Origin: a virus
Strand: one strand, 5' to 3'
Virus record (IMG/VR): IMGVR_UViG_3300007512_000200
Span: 1-23,852 of that record
DNA: 23,852 nt
Part shown: piece by piece, positions 16,862-23,346 of the stretch
How positions within the stretch are numbered: the stretch's first letter is position 1
How the letters are laid out: every line of letters starts with the position of its first letter
Notes under the pieces: model-generated
What the model was told of the DNA's origin: nothing
Seen by the model: the letters and a program-made list of their open reading frames with translations, nothing else
Databases searched by the model: none
Program-made: the position numbers and the translations under genes

Positions 16862-17752
16862 TTATTCGTTTGCTAACTTTTCAAAGTAAGAAAGAGCATC
16901 CGTTTCTTCAGTTCCTTCTCCATCTCCAAATGCTTTTTCTGCTTTGGCAGCACCATCATTCTCAGATTCACTAATGGTTTCAGCAGTAGTAGATGTATCT
17001 TGAGTTGTCTGGCGAATGTCAGCACCAAGAACAGCATCTCGTTTTGTTTTCAATTCATCATATGATTTGAAATTCTTGGGGTCAATAAATTCTGCAAGTG
17101 CATATTGAGTCTTCCAAAGTTCTTCCAATTTGGCATCATCACCATCAAGTAATGCAGAGGTAGATTCAAATTCACTCTTATCATAGTTGATAAAGCCTGC
17201 AACCTTACGAACCTTCAACTTGAAGTTAGCACCACTCCAGAAATCGAATGGATTGATTGCATCTTCGTCTGCAAATTCTGGGTTCATTGATTCGTTGATT
17301 TTATCAAAAATCTTCTTTCCAAATTTGTAAAGAAATACCTTACCTTCGTTTTGTGGATTGGCAGGGTCACTTACAATCATAATGTTGGACACATAGTGCA
17401 ATCGCCTCTTACGATTTCGTGCAATATCTTTATCCTTTTCGATTCCACTATTCCAAAGTTCACTGTTTGCTTCACATACAGGACACTTTTGACCAAGTGT
17501 AGTAGGACAATTCTCAATAAACCATCCACCCTTACCTTGAAAACCATGTGAATAATACTTTGCCCATGGCAAATCTTCACCCTCTGATGCAGGGAGGAAT
17601 CTAATTACAGCAAAACCGTTACTGGATTTGTCCAACTCTGGACGCCAGAAACGGTCATCGGTGTATGATTCTTTCTTGTTTGTTTCTTCAATCTTCTTAG
17701 TCAATTCTGTAATACTTGACTGAGAACGCTTCTTAAAATCTGCAAATGACAT
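16862..17752 (-). CDS. 32: Single-stranded DNA-binding protein gp32
   Basis: The start at 17752 (296 aa) has AAGGAGC 6 nt upstream; a longer in-frame ORF would cover the leader hairpins and is rejected. T4 gp32 is 301 aa. The basic N-terminus (FKKRSQSSITELTKKI) is the cooperative-binding region. The core carries RFWRPELDKSSNGFAVIRFL and the zinc ligands H69, C82, C90 and C93 (SHG ... NCP ... KCPVCE), like T4 H64/C77/C87/C90 with slightly shorter spacing. The C-terminus (SESENDGAAKAEK and after) is acidic, ending SYFEKLANE, the usual partner-recruitment tail. It coats replicating and recombining DNA. It lies after gp33 with its own promoter and a structured leader, consistent with translational control as in T4. 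Confidence 0.96.
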   Translation of the reverse strand: MSFADFKKRSQSSITELTKKIEETNKKESYTDDRFWRPELDKSSNGFAVIRFLPASEGEDLPWAKYYSHGFQGKGGWFIENCPTTLGQKCPVCEANSELWNSGIEKDKDIARNRKRRLHYVSNIMIVSDPANPQNEGKVFLYKFGKKIFDKINESMNPEFADEDAINPFDFWSGANFKLKVRKVAGFINYDKSEFESTSALLDGDDAKLEELWKTQYALAEFIDPKNFKSYDELKTKRDAVLGADIRQTTQDTSTTAETISESENDGAAKAEKAFGDGEGTEETDALSYFEKLANE

Positions 17753-17776
17753 ATAAATGCTCCTTATTTTGCTATT

Positions 17777-17820
17777 CACGGAACTACCGTGTTCTAAACT
17801 CGGTCGGGAACTACCCAACC
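17777..17820 (-). promoter_or_regulatory. Tandem leader hairpins with identical UAGUU loops ahead of gp32
   Basis: On the minus strand two hairpins share the 9-mer GGUAGUUCC. The outer (17802-17820) has a 7-bp stem GGUUGGG / CCCGACC, which needs one G-U pair that exists only in the minus-strand RNA. The inner (17777-17791) has a 5-bp stem CACGG / CCGUG. Both present the 5-nt loop UAGUU. The inner hairpin ends 11 nt before the SD. Two identical protein-display elements in the leader of an autoregulated gene suggest an operator, perhaps for gp32 itself. The structures are seen; the role is inferred. Confidence 0.65.
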
Positions 17821-17837
17821 ACAACTGATATATGTAT

Positions 17838-17865
17838 ATAATACTAAAAAACTACCAATAGTCAA
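17838..17865 (-). promoter_or_regulatory. Sigma70-type promoter for gp32
   Basis: On the minus strand TTGACT (17860-17865) is followed after 16 bases by TATTAT (17838-17843). A start near 17831 would give a leader of about 80 nt that contains both hairpins. The spacer contains a further GGTAGTT. The promoter begins just after the gp33 stop (17869). Confidence 0.6.
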
Positions 17866-17868
17866 ACA

Positions 17869-18096
17869 TTAAATTGGAAGTTTTGCAGTATTTTTAGAGA
17901 ACATATTATATTCTCTACCTTCTTCTTCTATTTTTTCTATAATTGGCTGTGAAAGTATCTTTGATGCCACATTAGGTTCTATCTCATATTCGTCACAAGC
18001 AATTATAACTGCCTCAATATAACCGGCACCATCGTCTAAAACAATAGTTTCTATTCTTTTTAAAAATTCTGCTTGATTTTCTTCGCTAAATAACAT
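17869..18096 (-). CDS. 33: Late transcription co-activator gp33
   Basis: This 75-aa protein resembles the short gp33 of marine T4-like phages: a helix with a GYIEAVIIACDEYEIEP block and ASKILSQPIIEKIEEEG, then a basic Lys/Leu tail. T4 gp33 (112 aa) links RNA polymerase to the sliding clamp at late promoters. The neighbourhood gp33-gp32 repeats the T4 32-59-33 cluster. Start has AAAAGGAA upstream. The late promoters TATAAATA elsewhere in the window are its expected targets. The assignment is by motif and synteny. Confidence 0.75.
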   Translation of the reverse strand: MLFSEENQAEFLKRIETIVLDDGAGYIEAVIIACDEYEIEPNVASKILSQPIIEKIEEEGREYNMFSKNTAKLPI

Positions 18097-18133
18097 GTAA
18101 GATTCCTTTTCATAATATACACACCTCGTAGGA

Positions 18134-18141
18134 TATTTATT
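18134..18141 (-). promoter_or_regulatory. Late-promoter-like AATAAATA upstream of gp33
   Basis: A minus-strand AATAAATA, 37 bases upstream of the gp33 start, fits the looser NATAAATA late motif described for cyanophages. Sequence here is AT-rich, so chance is possible. Confidence 0.35.
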
Positions 18142-18163
18142 ATATATATTATAATATGAAGAC

Positions 18164-18189
18164 TATAAAAATCAAGAAAAAAACTTGAT
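18164..18189 (+). promoter_or_regulatory. Late-promoter-like TATAAAAA and hairpin in the leader of the 476-aa virion gene
   Basis: TATAAAAA (18164-18171) is one mismatch from the late promoter. Just after it, atcaag (18171-18176) and cttgat (18184-18189) form a 6-bp stem around a loop of seven A. The ribosome site (ggag) follows at 18195. A late promoter with an early-message-blocking hairpin is one reading; both parts are short. Confidence 0.4.
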
Positions 18190-18209
18190 ACTTTGGAGAA
18201 CTTTCAAAC

Positions 18210-19640
18210 ATGGCAGATATAACAGACAATATTTTAATCACTACCGCTGGTGATACCGCATCAATGGCAACCGATTATGGAAATGCGGGTACTGGCTTTA
18301 CAAACTCCCACATTCCTATATCAAAGATTGCATGGGGCGATTTAGACAATGGATATAGGACTTCTCTTACAAATCCACTCCCAATACAAATATCAGGTCA
18401 AACTGGACCGTTAGAAGTTAATATAACCAGTTCAACAGGAGGCACAGGCACTAACATTTCAATAAGAAACTATGGTACTCTTGGCGACACTGCTGGCTTA
18501 GAATATATTGCAGTTTCAGGAAATACTCTTGGAACAAAAGCAGTTGGTATATCTGGTTGGATTCAAGGTGTAACAAATGGAATTCCTGTTATCATTGCAA
18601 CAACTGGACCATCGAATGGAGATTATTCAACAGGTATTCATTTAAGAGGTGCAATGGCAAGTGATGGTGCAAGTTATGGACCAACATTCGGTGGTACATT
18701 TGGTACTGCGTTAGGTATTCTTGTACAAGGAACTTCAGCAGGTGCAACAGCAACAGTTGCAGGGGAAACTTTCCCAGGATATGGATTTGGAGTTCCAATT
18801 GCAGTCACCGCAGGACGAAGACTCGGAAAAGATACAGACATGATTACCGTAACTGGTGATGTCGGAACTAGTAGAGAATGGACAACTTCTGTAGCAACAG
18901 ATTCTATTGCGGTATATGGTGCAGACCAAACACAATACATTCGTGCTAATCTTTATAATGGAACTGGTGGAGCAAGTTGTGGATTCTCTGGAGATGCACT
19001 TAAAGTTGCAGTTGTAAACGGTGGAATTACATTCAGTGTAAATGTTGGGGCAACTGTAGATATTGGAGTAACTGCACAGGGTGGTGCATTAAGAATTCAA
19101 GGAACAACAGGAACATGGGGCGACCCAGTTACCATTCGTGGTGAACAAGCGGGTGCTGTTGATGTTGTTTCAACTGCTGGATTGGCAACCACAATATCTG
19201 GAACTGTTACCATAGACGATAATGAAATTCTACAAGAACTCAAAGGAACAACTGGTGAACTTATTGGTGGGTTGATAAACATCAAAAAGGGAACAGACCA
19301 AATATCTGCCATCCGTACAGATTTAAAGAGTGGTAGTGTAAGAACAACAGTTTCTTCTATAACAAAACCAGAAAATCTTCGAGCAGGAAACAAGACTGTA
19401 CAAAATGATGCAACAAACATTCATAAAGGAATGGAACTATTAACTGGTGTTACTGTTAAAAACTTAATAACAAGTGATACAGATGTTTATGTTGGTTCAA
19501 GTACATTACAATCAAATCCAACTAGTGGATATTTGTTAGAGCCAGGAGAAAGTATCTACCTAGAAATTAATAACTTAAAACACATATATTGCAGGAAAGA
19601 TGGAACAGGCTCCGCATCCCTACACTATATTGGAACTTGA
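18210..19640 (+). CDS. Beta-rich virion structural protein
   Basis: This 476-aa protein is rich in Gly, Thr, Ser and Val with strand-turn patterns typical of phage fibre, whisker or decoration proteins and with few charges. The region 175-330 has repeated valine/threonine strands. The C-terminal 80 residues include MELLTGVTVKNLITSD and LLEPGESIYLEINNLK, then YCRKDGTGSASLHYIGT, a beta domain pattern seen at the end of many phage structural proteins that display single subunits. The start has GGAG upstream. It shares an operon with the next gene (gap 7 nt). Specific function is unknown. Confidence 0.75.
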   Translation: MADITDNILITTAGDTASMATDYGNAGTGFTNSHIPISKIAWGDLDNGYRTSLTNPLPIQISGQTGPLEVNITSSTGGTGTNISIRNYGTLGDTAGLEYIAVSGNTLGTKAVGISGWIQGVTNGIPVIIATTGPSNGDYSTGIHLRGAMASDGASYGPTFGGTFGTALGILVQGTSAGATATVAGETFPGYGFGVPIAVTAGRRLGKDTDMITVTGDVGTSREWTTSVATDSIAVYGADQTQYIRANLYNGTGGASCGFSGDALKVAVVNGGITFSVNVGATVDIGVTAQGGALRIQGTTGTWGDPVTIRGEQAGAVDVVSTAGLATTISGTVTIDDNEILQELKGTTGELIGGLINIKKGTDQISAIRTDLKSGSVRTTVSSITKPENLRAGNKTVQNDATNIHKGMELLTGVTVKNLITSDTDVYVGSSTLQSNPTSGYLLEPGESIYLEINNLKHIYCRKDGTGSASLHYIGT

Positions 19641-19647
19641 TTAAAAT

Positions 19648-21246
19648 ATGTCGTTAAGTATTCGTAGAAATTCTAGACGAAGAACTAAAAAACCGATAGA
19701 ACAAAAGCAATTGGTTGGTGAGGGGTTCTTTATAGGTTTAGATTTTGTTACTAGAATATCTGATATCGTTGATAGCGTAGAATCATTTTCAGTAAATCCT
19801 AATATTCTTTTTAAGGGTGATAGTGTTTTAGTGGACTATGGTGATGCACTAAAAGGAAGAAAGAGAATTAAAGATGAAATCCAAACCTTCTTTGAAGCAA
19901 CAGCAGTCAAGGGAGATACCCTTACATTAACCGATGGTGAATTTCTTGATGCAAGAACTGGAGATGAGGTAATATATAATGTGTCTGGTACTTACACATT
20001 TGAGAGTTTTAATCCTAACACATTTATAGCGTTGCTTACTAAAGTTTCTGTAAAGAATGAAAGTTCGACATACTCTAGATACGACAAAAACTTTTTTATT
20101 AATGGCTCTTTAAAATGGACCACATCATCAAGTACAAAAGAAAACAAAACAGAACAAATCAACGAGATAGTTAATCGTATTGGTAAACATTCTGTAAACT
20201 CTTTTTCTTCAGTATTTAAAACGGTCAAACCAAACGATACACTGGATATTAAAGTGGGGAGTGATATATCTTCTTATACGGTTTCTTCATACTATGTCGA
20301 TTCTGAAAATATGGAACATATAGAATTGGTTGAAGATGTTCCTACAGATACCACTTTATTTGGAAGTGAAGTGTTTGTTATATTAAGAAGAAAAGAAACA
20401 GAAGAAAAAAGTAGAACCACTTCTTTGTCTGGTGGTGGAGGAGGAATGGGTAATGGATATAATCCATCTGCTTCAATACCACCAATACAAGATGCAGGTA
20501 TTGAAGTTGAAGTTGAAGTTACACAACCAGGAACTGTACAATCAAAAGAAATATCAGATTTGATTAAATCGGCACAGAACACACTTGATTCTATAAAGAA
20601 CAAAAGAACCACAACCCCTAAAAAATCTACTGTTGATAGTTCTGTGTCATCAAGTCTTCAGACTGCAAAAGAAAAATGGCAACAGTCTGGAAAGAATACA
20701 TTCAATGTTTCTATAGAAAATGATAGTAAAGGTGTTTTGTCATATGTAATAAATGGAAAAACAAAACCCACACTAGAATTAGATGCAGGTAAAACTTATA
20801 GGTTTAATGTTTCTCATATATCAAATGGTATAAAAGGGTTTACAAACATGTCCCATGAATTTATTATTATGGGAGAAAATGGCGCACATCTTAAAGCAGG
20901 CAATATTGTTCGTTCTTCATCAAAGCCAGGAACTAGAGGAGCAGATGTTTATATTACAATACCAACGAATAGAACTACTTTAAAATATCTCTGTAGGGAA
21001 AGAACTATAGAGGGTGGTAATATAACAGTTATTAATGCTAGAAAACAGTCAAGACAAAGTTTATCTGAACCCACTTGTCCTCAAGGACAGCATTGGATGC
21101 CAGCAGTCAATGGAAAGTCTGGTTATTGTATGAAAGATTCAGATATGAACACAACAACAAGAACTACTTCTAGAACAAGTTATACTTCCCCATCTACAAG
21201 AACATCAACACCATCTAATGGTGGAATGAGTTCTAGCGGATATTAA
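19648..21246 (+). CDS. Virion structural protein with a cupredoxin-like C-terminal domain
   Basis: This 532-aa protein starts with a basic stretch (RRNSRRRTKKP), then a beta-rich region to about 250, a glycine-rich hinge (GGGGGMGNG, near 258-266) and a charged helix. Residues about 350-460 resemble a cupredoxin: SYVINGKTKPTLELDAGKTY, RFNVSH, MSHEFIIMGE, an aromatic-poor strand and LKYLCRERTIEGGNITV. The usual Cu ligand pattern Y-x-C-x-x-H-x-x-M is replaced by C-R-E-R-T-I, so copper binding is doubtful. The tail (from about 490) is Ser/Thr-rich. It ends head-on against the small-gene operon, overlapping its last stop by four bases without a visible terminator. Fibre or neck part is possible. 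Confidence 0.7.
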   Translation: MSLSIRRNSRRRTKKPIEQKQLVGEGFFIGLDFVTRISDIVDSVESFSVNPNILFKGDSVLVDYGDALKGRKRIKDEIQTFFEATAVKGDTLTLTDGEFLDARTGDEVIYNVSGTYTFESFNPNTFIALLTKVSVKNESSTYSRYDKNFFINGSLKWTTSSSTKENKTEQINEIVNRIGKHSVNSFSSVFKTVKPNDTLDIKVGSDISSYTVSSYYVDSENMEHIELVEDVPTDTTLFGSEVFVILRRKETEEKSRTTSLSGGGGGMGNGYNPSASIPPIQDAGIEVEVEVTQPGTVQSKEISDLIKSAQNTLDSIKNKRTTTPKKSTVDSSVSSSLQTAKEKWQQSGKNTFNVSIENDSKGVLSYVINGKTKPTLELDAGKTYRFNVSHISNGIKGFTNMSHEFIIMGENGAHLKAGNIVRSSSKPGTRGADVYITIPTNRTTLKYLCRERTIEGGNITVINARKQSRQSLSEPTCPQGQHWMPAVNGKSGYCMKDSDMNTTTRTTSRTSYTSPSTRTSTPSNGGMSSSGY

Positions 21247-21458
21247 TCAAATAAAGTTTTACTAGATGTTGGGTCAGTTTCGTATAGCATTTTAGAAACT
21301 TCACTCACAGAATGCCAATCTGTTGAACCATCTTCATATTTAATTTTTATAGATTCGGTAGTTCCGTCTTCTGTGCTTTCTGCGGCGTCAACTACTTCGC
21401 CCATCTTTCCACTGCCTCGATGTACTACCGATTCTCCTAAATCATATGTTTCATTCAT
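21243..21458 (-). CDS. Small protein of 71 aa, KOW/SH3-like
   Basis: Start at 21458 is chosen because AAAGGAAAG lies 9 nt upstream, in preference to a longer in-frame version. It overlaps the end of the preceding gene by 8 bases. Residues 8-55 read GESVVHRGSGKMGEVVDAAE and later IKIKYEDGSTDWHSVSEV, a pattern of alternating strands with a G-x-G-x-x-G-x-V turn like KOW or Tudor/SH3 barrels that bind RNA, DNA or protein. This is last in the small-gene operon. Function is not recognised. Confidence 0.6.
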   Translation of the reverse strand: MNETYDLGESVVHRGSGKMGEVVDAAESTEDGTTESIKIKYEDGSTDWHSVSEVSKMLYETDPTSSKTLFD

Positions 21459-21816
21459 TGTTTGCTTTCCTTTCGTTTGATATACTATGTAGTGTTTCGG
21501 ATGCAATTTCTTCCATTGCTTTATTAATTTCACTATCCATCATGATAGCACGGCCGTTCTTTGTTTTATAAACTGACTCTGTTCTTTTTATTTCGTGATT
21601 TTCTGAGGTAGCATAATCAATCCAAGTATTCCAAAACTCTCTTGCACGGTCAATATTTACGACACCTTTGATATCTTGATATTTAACTTCTTTACCAGTT
21701 TCTAAATCATATACATTAACACCCACGACATTCTTTCCATCGTGACCAGTTCGTTTCTTTGATACTACTCCGAATATCGTCAAGGTATCGTCTATTTCAA
21801 GAAGGTGTATTTTCAT
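21451..21816 (-). CDS. Unrecognised 121-aa protein
   Basis: The chosen start (21816) is 2 nt after the stop of the small membrane-protein gene, so translation is probably coupled; GGTG upstream is a weak ribosome site. The N-terminus MKIHLLEIDDTLTIFGVV is beta-rich, with a further VGVNVYDLETGKEVKYQDI block, followed by helices (FWNTWIDYATSE; INKAMEEIASETLHS). No family is recognised. An alternative start at 21870 would cover the upstream small gene and is less likely. Confidence 0.55.
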   Translation of the reverse strand: MKIHLLEIDDTLTIFGVVSKKRTGHDGKNVVGVNVYDLETGKEVKYQDIKGVVNIDRAREFWNTWIDYATSENHEIKRTESVYKTKNGRAIMMDSEINKAMEEIASETLHSISNERKANNE

Positions 21817-21818
21817 TT

Positions 21819-21995
21819 TCAAACACCATATACTGCAAAATAAGAAATAACTGAAATGCCGATTATACATTCAAGAGTAATCATGGCGATAGAAATCAAC
21901 TTGACTCTGCGTTGTCTTTCTTGTTCCCGCCTCCACTCATTTGTATTTTGTTGGGGTTTCTTATACATGGTATATTGATAATTATCATTACTCAT
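21819..21995 (-). CDS. Small single-pass membrane protein, 58 aa
   Basis: Starts at 21995, overlapping the previous stop by ATGA. The first 30 residues are charged (EWRREQERQRRVK at 20-32) and the rest is one hydrophobic helix (LISIAMITLECIIGISVISYFAV, split for length). This is an inner-membrane topology with the basic side in the cytoplasm. Position in a tight operon and close packing support it as a real gene. Function unknown; small phage membrane proteins often act on host membrane or superinfection. Confidence 0.7.
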   Translation of the reverse strand: MSNDNYQYTMYKKPQQNTNEWRREQERQRRVKLISIAMITLECIIGISVISYFAVYGV

Positions 21996-22135
21996 CTGAT
22001 TTTACTGCCATTTCCTTTTTTAGATGTGCGGGAAGGAGCATTGCCCTTCTTTCTAAATATTTTAGAAGTTCTTGGTTTTCCAATCTTTACCCTATTCGCA
22101 ACAGATGGGTCATATCCATGTTTCTTCTTTGACAT
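21992..22135 (-). CDS. Small basic protein, 47 aa
   Basis: MSKKKHGYDPSVANRVKIGK, then many K/R/S/G residues to the end. The start shares its A with the previous gene's stop (TAATG) and the stop overlaps the next start (ATGA). Strongly basic and probably nucleic-acid binding, but no family is recognised. The coding reading rests on the perfect overlaps at both ends. Confidence 0.65.
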   Translation of the reverse strand: MSKKKHGYDPSVANRVKIGKPRTSKIFRKKGNAPSRTSKKGNGSKIR

Positions 22136-22473
22136 TAGTTATAGTCACCAATCTTTAAAGACTCTGCTCCAGGCAAAGGTGCGCCACTAATTACACCAGA
22201 CTTTTTAGGAACAACCAAACCAGAACCAAATGCTTCTTCATATTGTGCGCCCATTTCATCGATAGGTTCTATACTAAACACAACATATTCTTTTGAAATT
22301 TCAATTCCTTCTTTGAGGTTTGCATAAGGCAACCACTGACCAAATGCAAGTTGGTCTTTCCCCGCAGGAATAAGAATTGCGGGTTTATTTAAGGTTATAT
22401 GTGTATCTGTTTCTTTTACTTTTGCAATTAATTCTTCACCAGATGTTAATCGTACAATTTTTACTTCACTCAT
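22135..22473 (-). CDS. Conserved phage protein, LSm-like fold suspected, 112 aa
   Basis: Residues 1-60 read SEVKIVRLTSGEELIAKVKE, then strands with NKPAILIPAG and WLPYANLKEG, and later YVVFSIEPIDEMGAQYEEAFG. The first strands (V-R-L-T-S-G-E-E-L-I-A-K-V) look like the L-x-x-G-x-x-x-x-G/A-x-V start of Sm/LSm-like beta barrels. This type of protein recurs in marine T4-like phages in my recollection. The ATG at 22473 has AAAGGAAAG upstream and overlaps the preceding stop (ATGA). Fold assignment is tentative. Confidence 0.6.
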   Translation of the reverse strand: MSEVKIVRLTSGEELIAKVKETDTHITLNKPAILIPAGKDQLAFGQWLPYANLKEGIEISKEYVVFSIEPIDEMGAQYEEAFGSGLVVPKKSGVISGAPLPGAESLKIGDYN

Positions 22474-22607
22474 TTCGACTTTCCTTTTTTCTTTGTCGTT
22501 TTCTTTTTCTTTTTCTTTTTACCGAAAGACTTTTCCCAATTCTCGGCATATTTTTTCGGGTCTACTGGTCTATACTTGCTTCCTTTGCCTGCTTGACCAT
22601 CAACCAT
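22470..22607 (-). CDS. Small lysine-rich protein, 45 aa
   Basis: MVDGQAGKGSKYRPVDPKKY, then AENWEKSFG followed by a run of lysines (KKKKKKKTTKKKGKSK). The start at 22607 overlaps the previous gene by 8 bases and lies just after GAAGAAG; the GTG/ATG at 22634 nine codons upstream is an alternative. The KGSKYRPVDPKKY core looks conserved. Role unknown; probably nucleic-acid interacting because of its charge. Confidence 0.6.
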   Translation of the reverse strand: MVDGQAGKGSKYRPVDPKKYAENWEKSFGKKKKKKKTTKKKGKSK

Positions 22608-22776
22608 CTTCTTCACACGAATTTGCTTCACCATCGAGAGTTTCAATCCACTCATTGGCAACACGAATATCTTCCATTACCTCATCACATTCACATTTGT
22701 TTGCGGGTGTGCAAGTACAAGATTCGTATAAAAGTTTTGCTTTGAGTCCACGAATCACTTGTTCATTTAGTTCCAT
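22600..22776 (-). CDS. Small cysteine-motif protein, 58 aa
   Basis: Start at 22776 is chosen since AAGGAGAATGTT precedes it. A longer in-frame start at 22821 lies in the previous gene and lacks an SD. The protein is mainly helical (NEQVIRGLKAKLLYE; EVMEDIRVANEWIETL) with a compact C-x-C-x6-C-x-C cluster (CTCTPANKCEC, residues 20-30) that could bind zinc, and a final SCEEDG. Unknown function. Confidence 0.65.
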   Translation of the reverse strand: MELNEQVIRGLKAKLLYESCTCTPANKCECDEVMEDIRVANEWIETLDGEANSCEEDG

Positions 22777-22807
22777 AACATTCTCCTTATAATATAAATG
22801 TTCTATA

Positions 22808-23260
22808 CTATTTATGCTCACTTTTAAACCTATCTTCTAAAAGTGATGTTAATTTAGTTTCAAAATCAGAATTATCATATGCTCCCCTACCTTTATTAAC
22901 AAGTCTGGTAGTTAATGCAATGTTTTCTAGATGATACCCTTTGCTACTATCCAACCTATCTACAGAAGGTGCAAATGGAGAATGTGCTACGAACAAGTCT
23001 TCTACAGACATATCAACACCCAACCAATAACATTTTCCTTCTTGTTTTAACCATAGTTTTTTTAAATCATCTTTTTCTATTGTAATATCATGTCTTCTAG
23101 TACTTTGATTTCCTTTACGAAGTCTACCAGAGAGTTTTGGATTATTTTCAATTCTTGGTCCTGCCGCGCCGTGTTTAGAAGACATATTAGTATTGGTCCA
23201 AAGTCTTGTCCAATACTTTTTATATTTTTTATCTGTCACATATTTTGTATAATCATCCAT
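22808..23260 (-). CDS. HNH-type endonuclease, free-standing
   Basis: This 150-aa protein has a short basic N-terminal half (KKYKKYWTRLWTNT; RLRKGNQSTRRHD) and an HNH-like core in residues 64-125: LKKLWLKQEGKCYWLGVDM, then SVDRLDSSKGYHLENIALT and RLVNKGRG. The D101-R102-x-D104 and Y109-H110-x-x-N113 spacing matches small phage HNH proteins with the S-V-D-R-x-D-x-x-x-G-Y block, in which N122 is the usual later catalytic-core Asn. Only one Cys is present, so no zinc ribbon is seen. It heads the small-gene operon. AAAAGGAAATACAAC precedes the start. It may be a homing endonuclease. Confidence 0.75.
   Translation of the reverse strand: MDDYTKYVTDKKYKKYWTRLWTNTNMSSKHGAAGPRIENNPKLSGRLRKGNQSTRRHDITIEKDDLKKLWLKQEGKCYWLGVDMSVEDLFVAHSPFAPSVDRLDSSKGYHLENIALTTRLVNKGRGAYDNSDFETKLTSLLEDRFKSEHK
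22809..22816 (-). promoter_or_regulatory. Late-promoter-like CATAAATA inside the 3' end of the HNH gene
   Basis: Minus-strand CATAAATA lies 32 bases before the ATG at 22776 and at the last codons of the HNH gene. It matches NATAAATA and may give late expression of the small genes apart from the endonuclease. Confidence 0.4.
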
Positions 23261-23281
23261 GTTGTATTTCCTTTTCTATTA

Positions 23282-23309
23282 ATTATACCACAACATAAAA
23301 AGAAGTCAA
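23282..23309 (-). promoter_or_regulatory. Sigma70-type promoter for the HNH/small-gene operon
   Basis: Minus-strand TTGACT (23304-23309), 16-base spacer, TATAAT (23282-23287), giving a start near 23275 and a leader of about 15 nt. It has the same -35 and spacer length as the gp32 promoter and suggests early or middle expression by host polymerase. Confidence 0.7.
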
Positions 23310-23310
23310 A

Positions 23311-23346
23311 TAAAAAAGTCGGCTTTCCTTAAAGGAATAACCGACT
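23311..23346 (-). terminator. Intrinsic terminator on the minus strand ending an upstream transcript
   Basis: agtcgg (23317-23322) pairs with ccgact (23341-23346) and encloses a smaller ttcct / aggaa stem. On the minus strand the helix is followed by a run of six T (23312-23317). It stands immediately upstream of the HNH promoter and insulates it from transcription arriving from the right. Confidence 0.85.

Noticed and set aside
17753-17824. N-terminal extension of gp32 to 17824
   Set aside because: The extra residues are encoded by the two leader hairpins and are unlike the gp32 family; the ATG at 17752 has an SD and gives a normal gp32 start.
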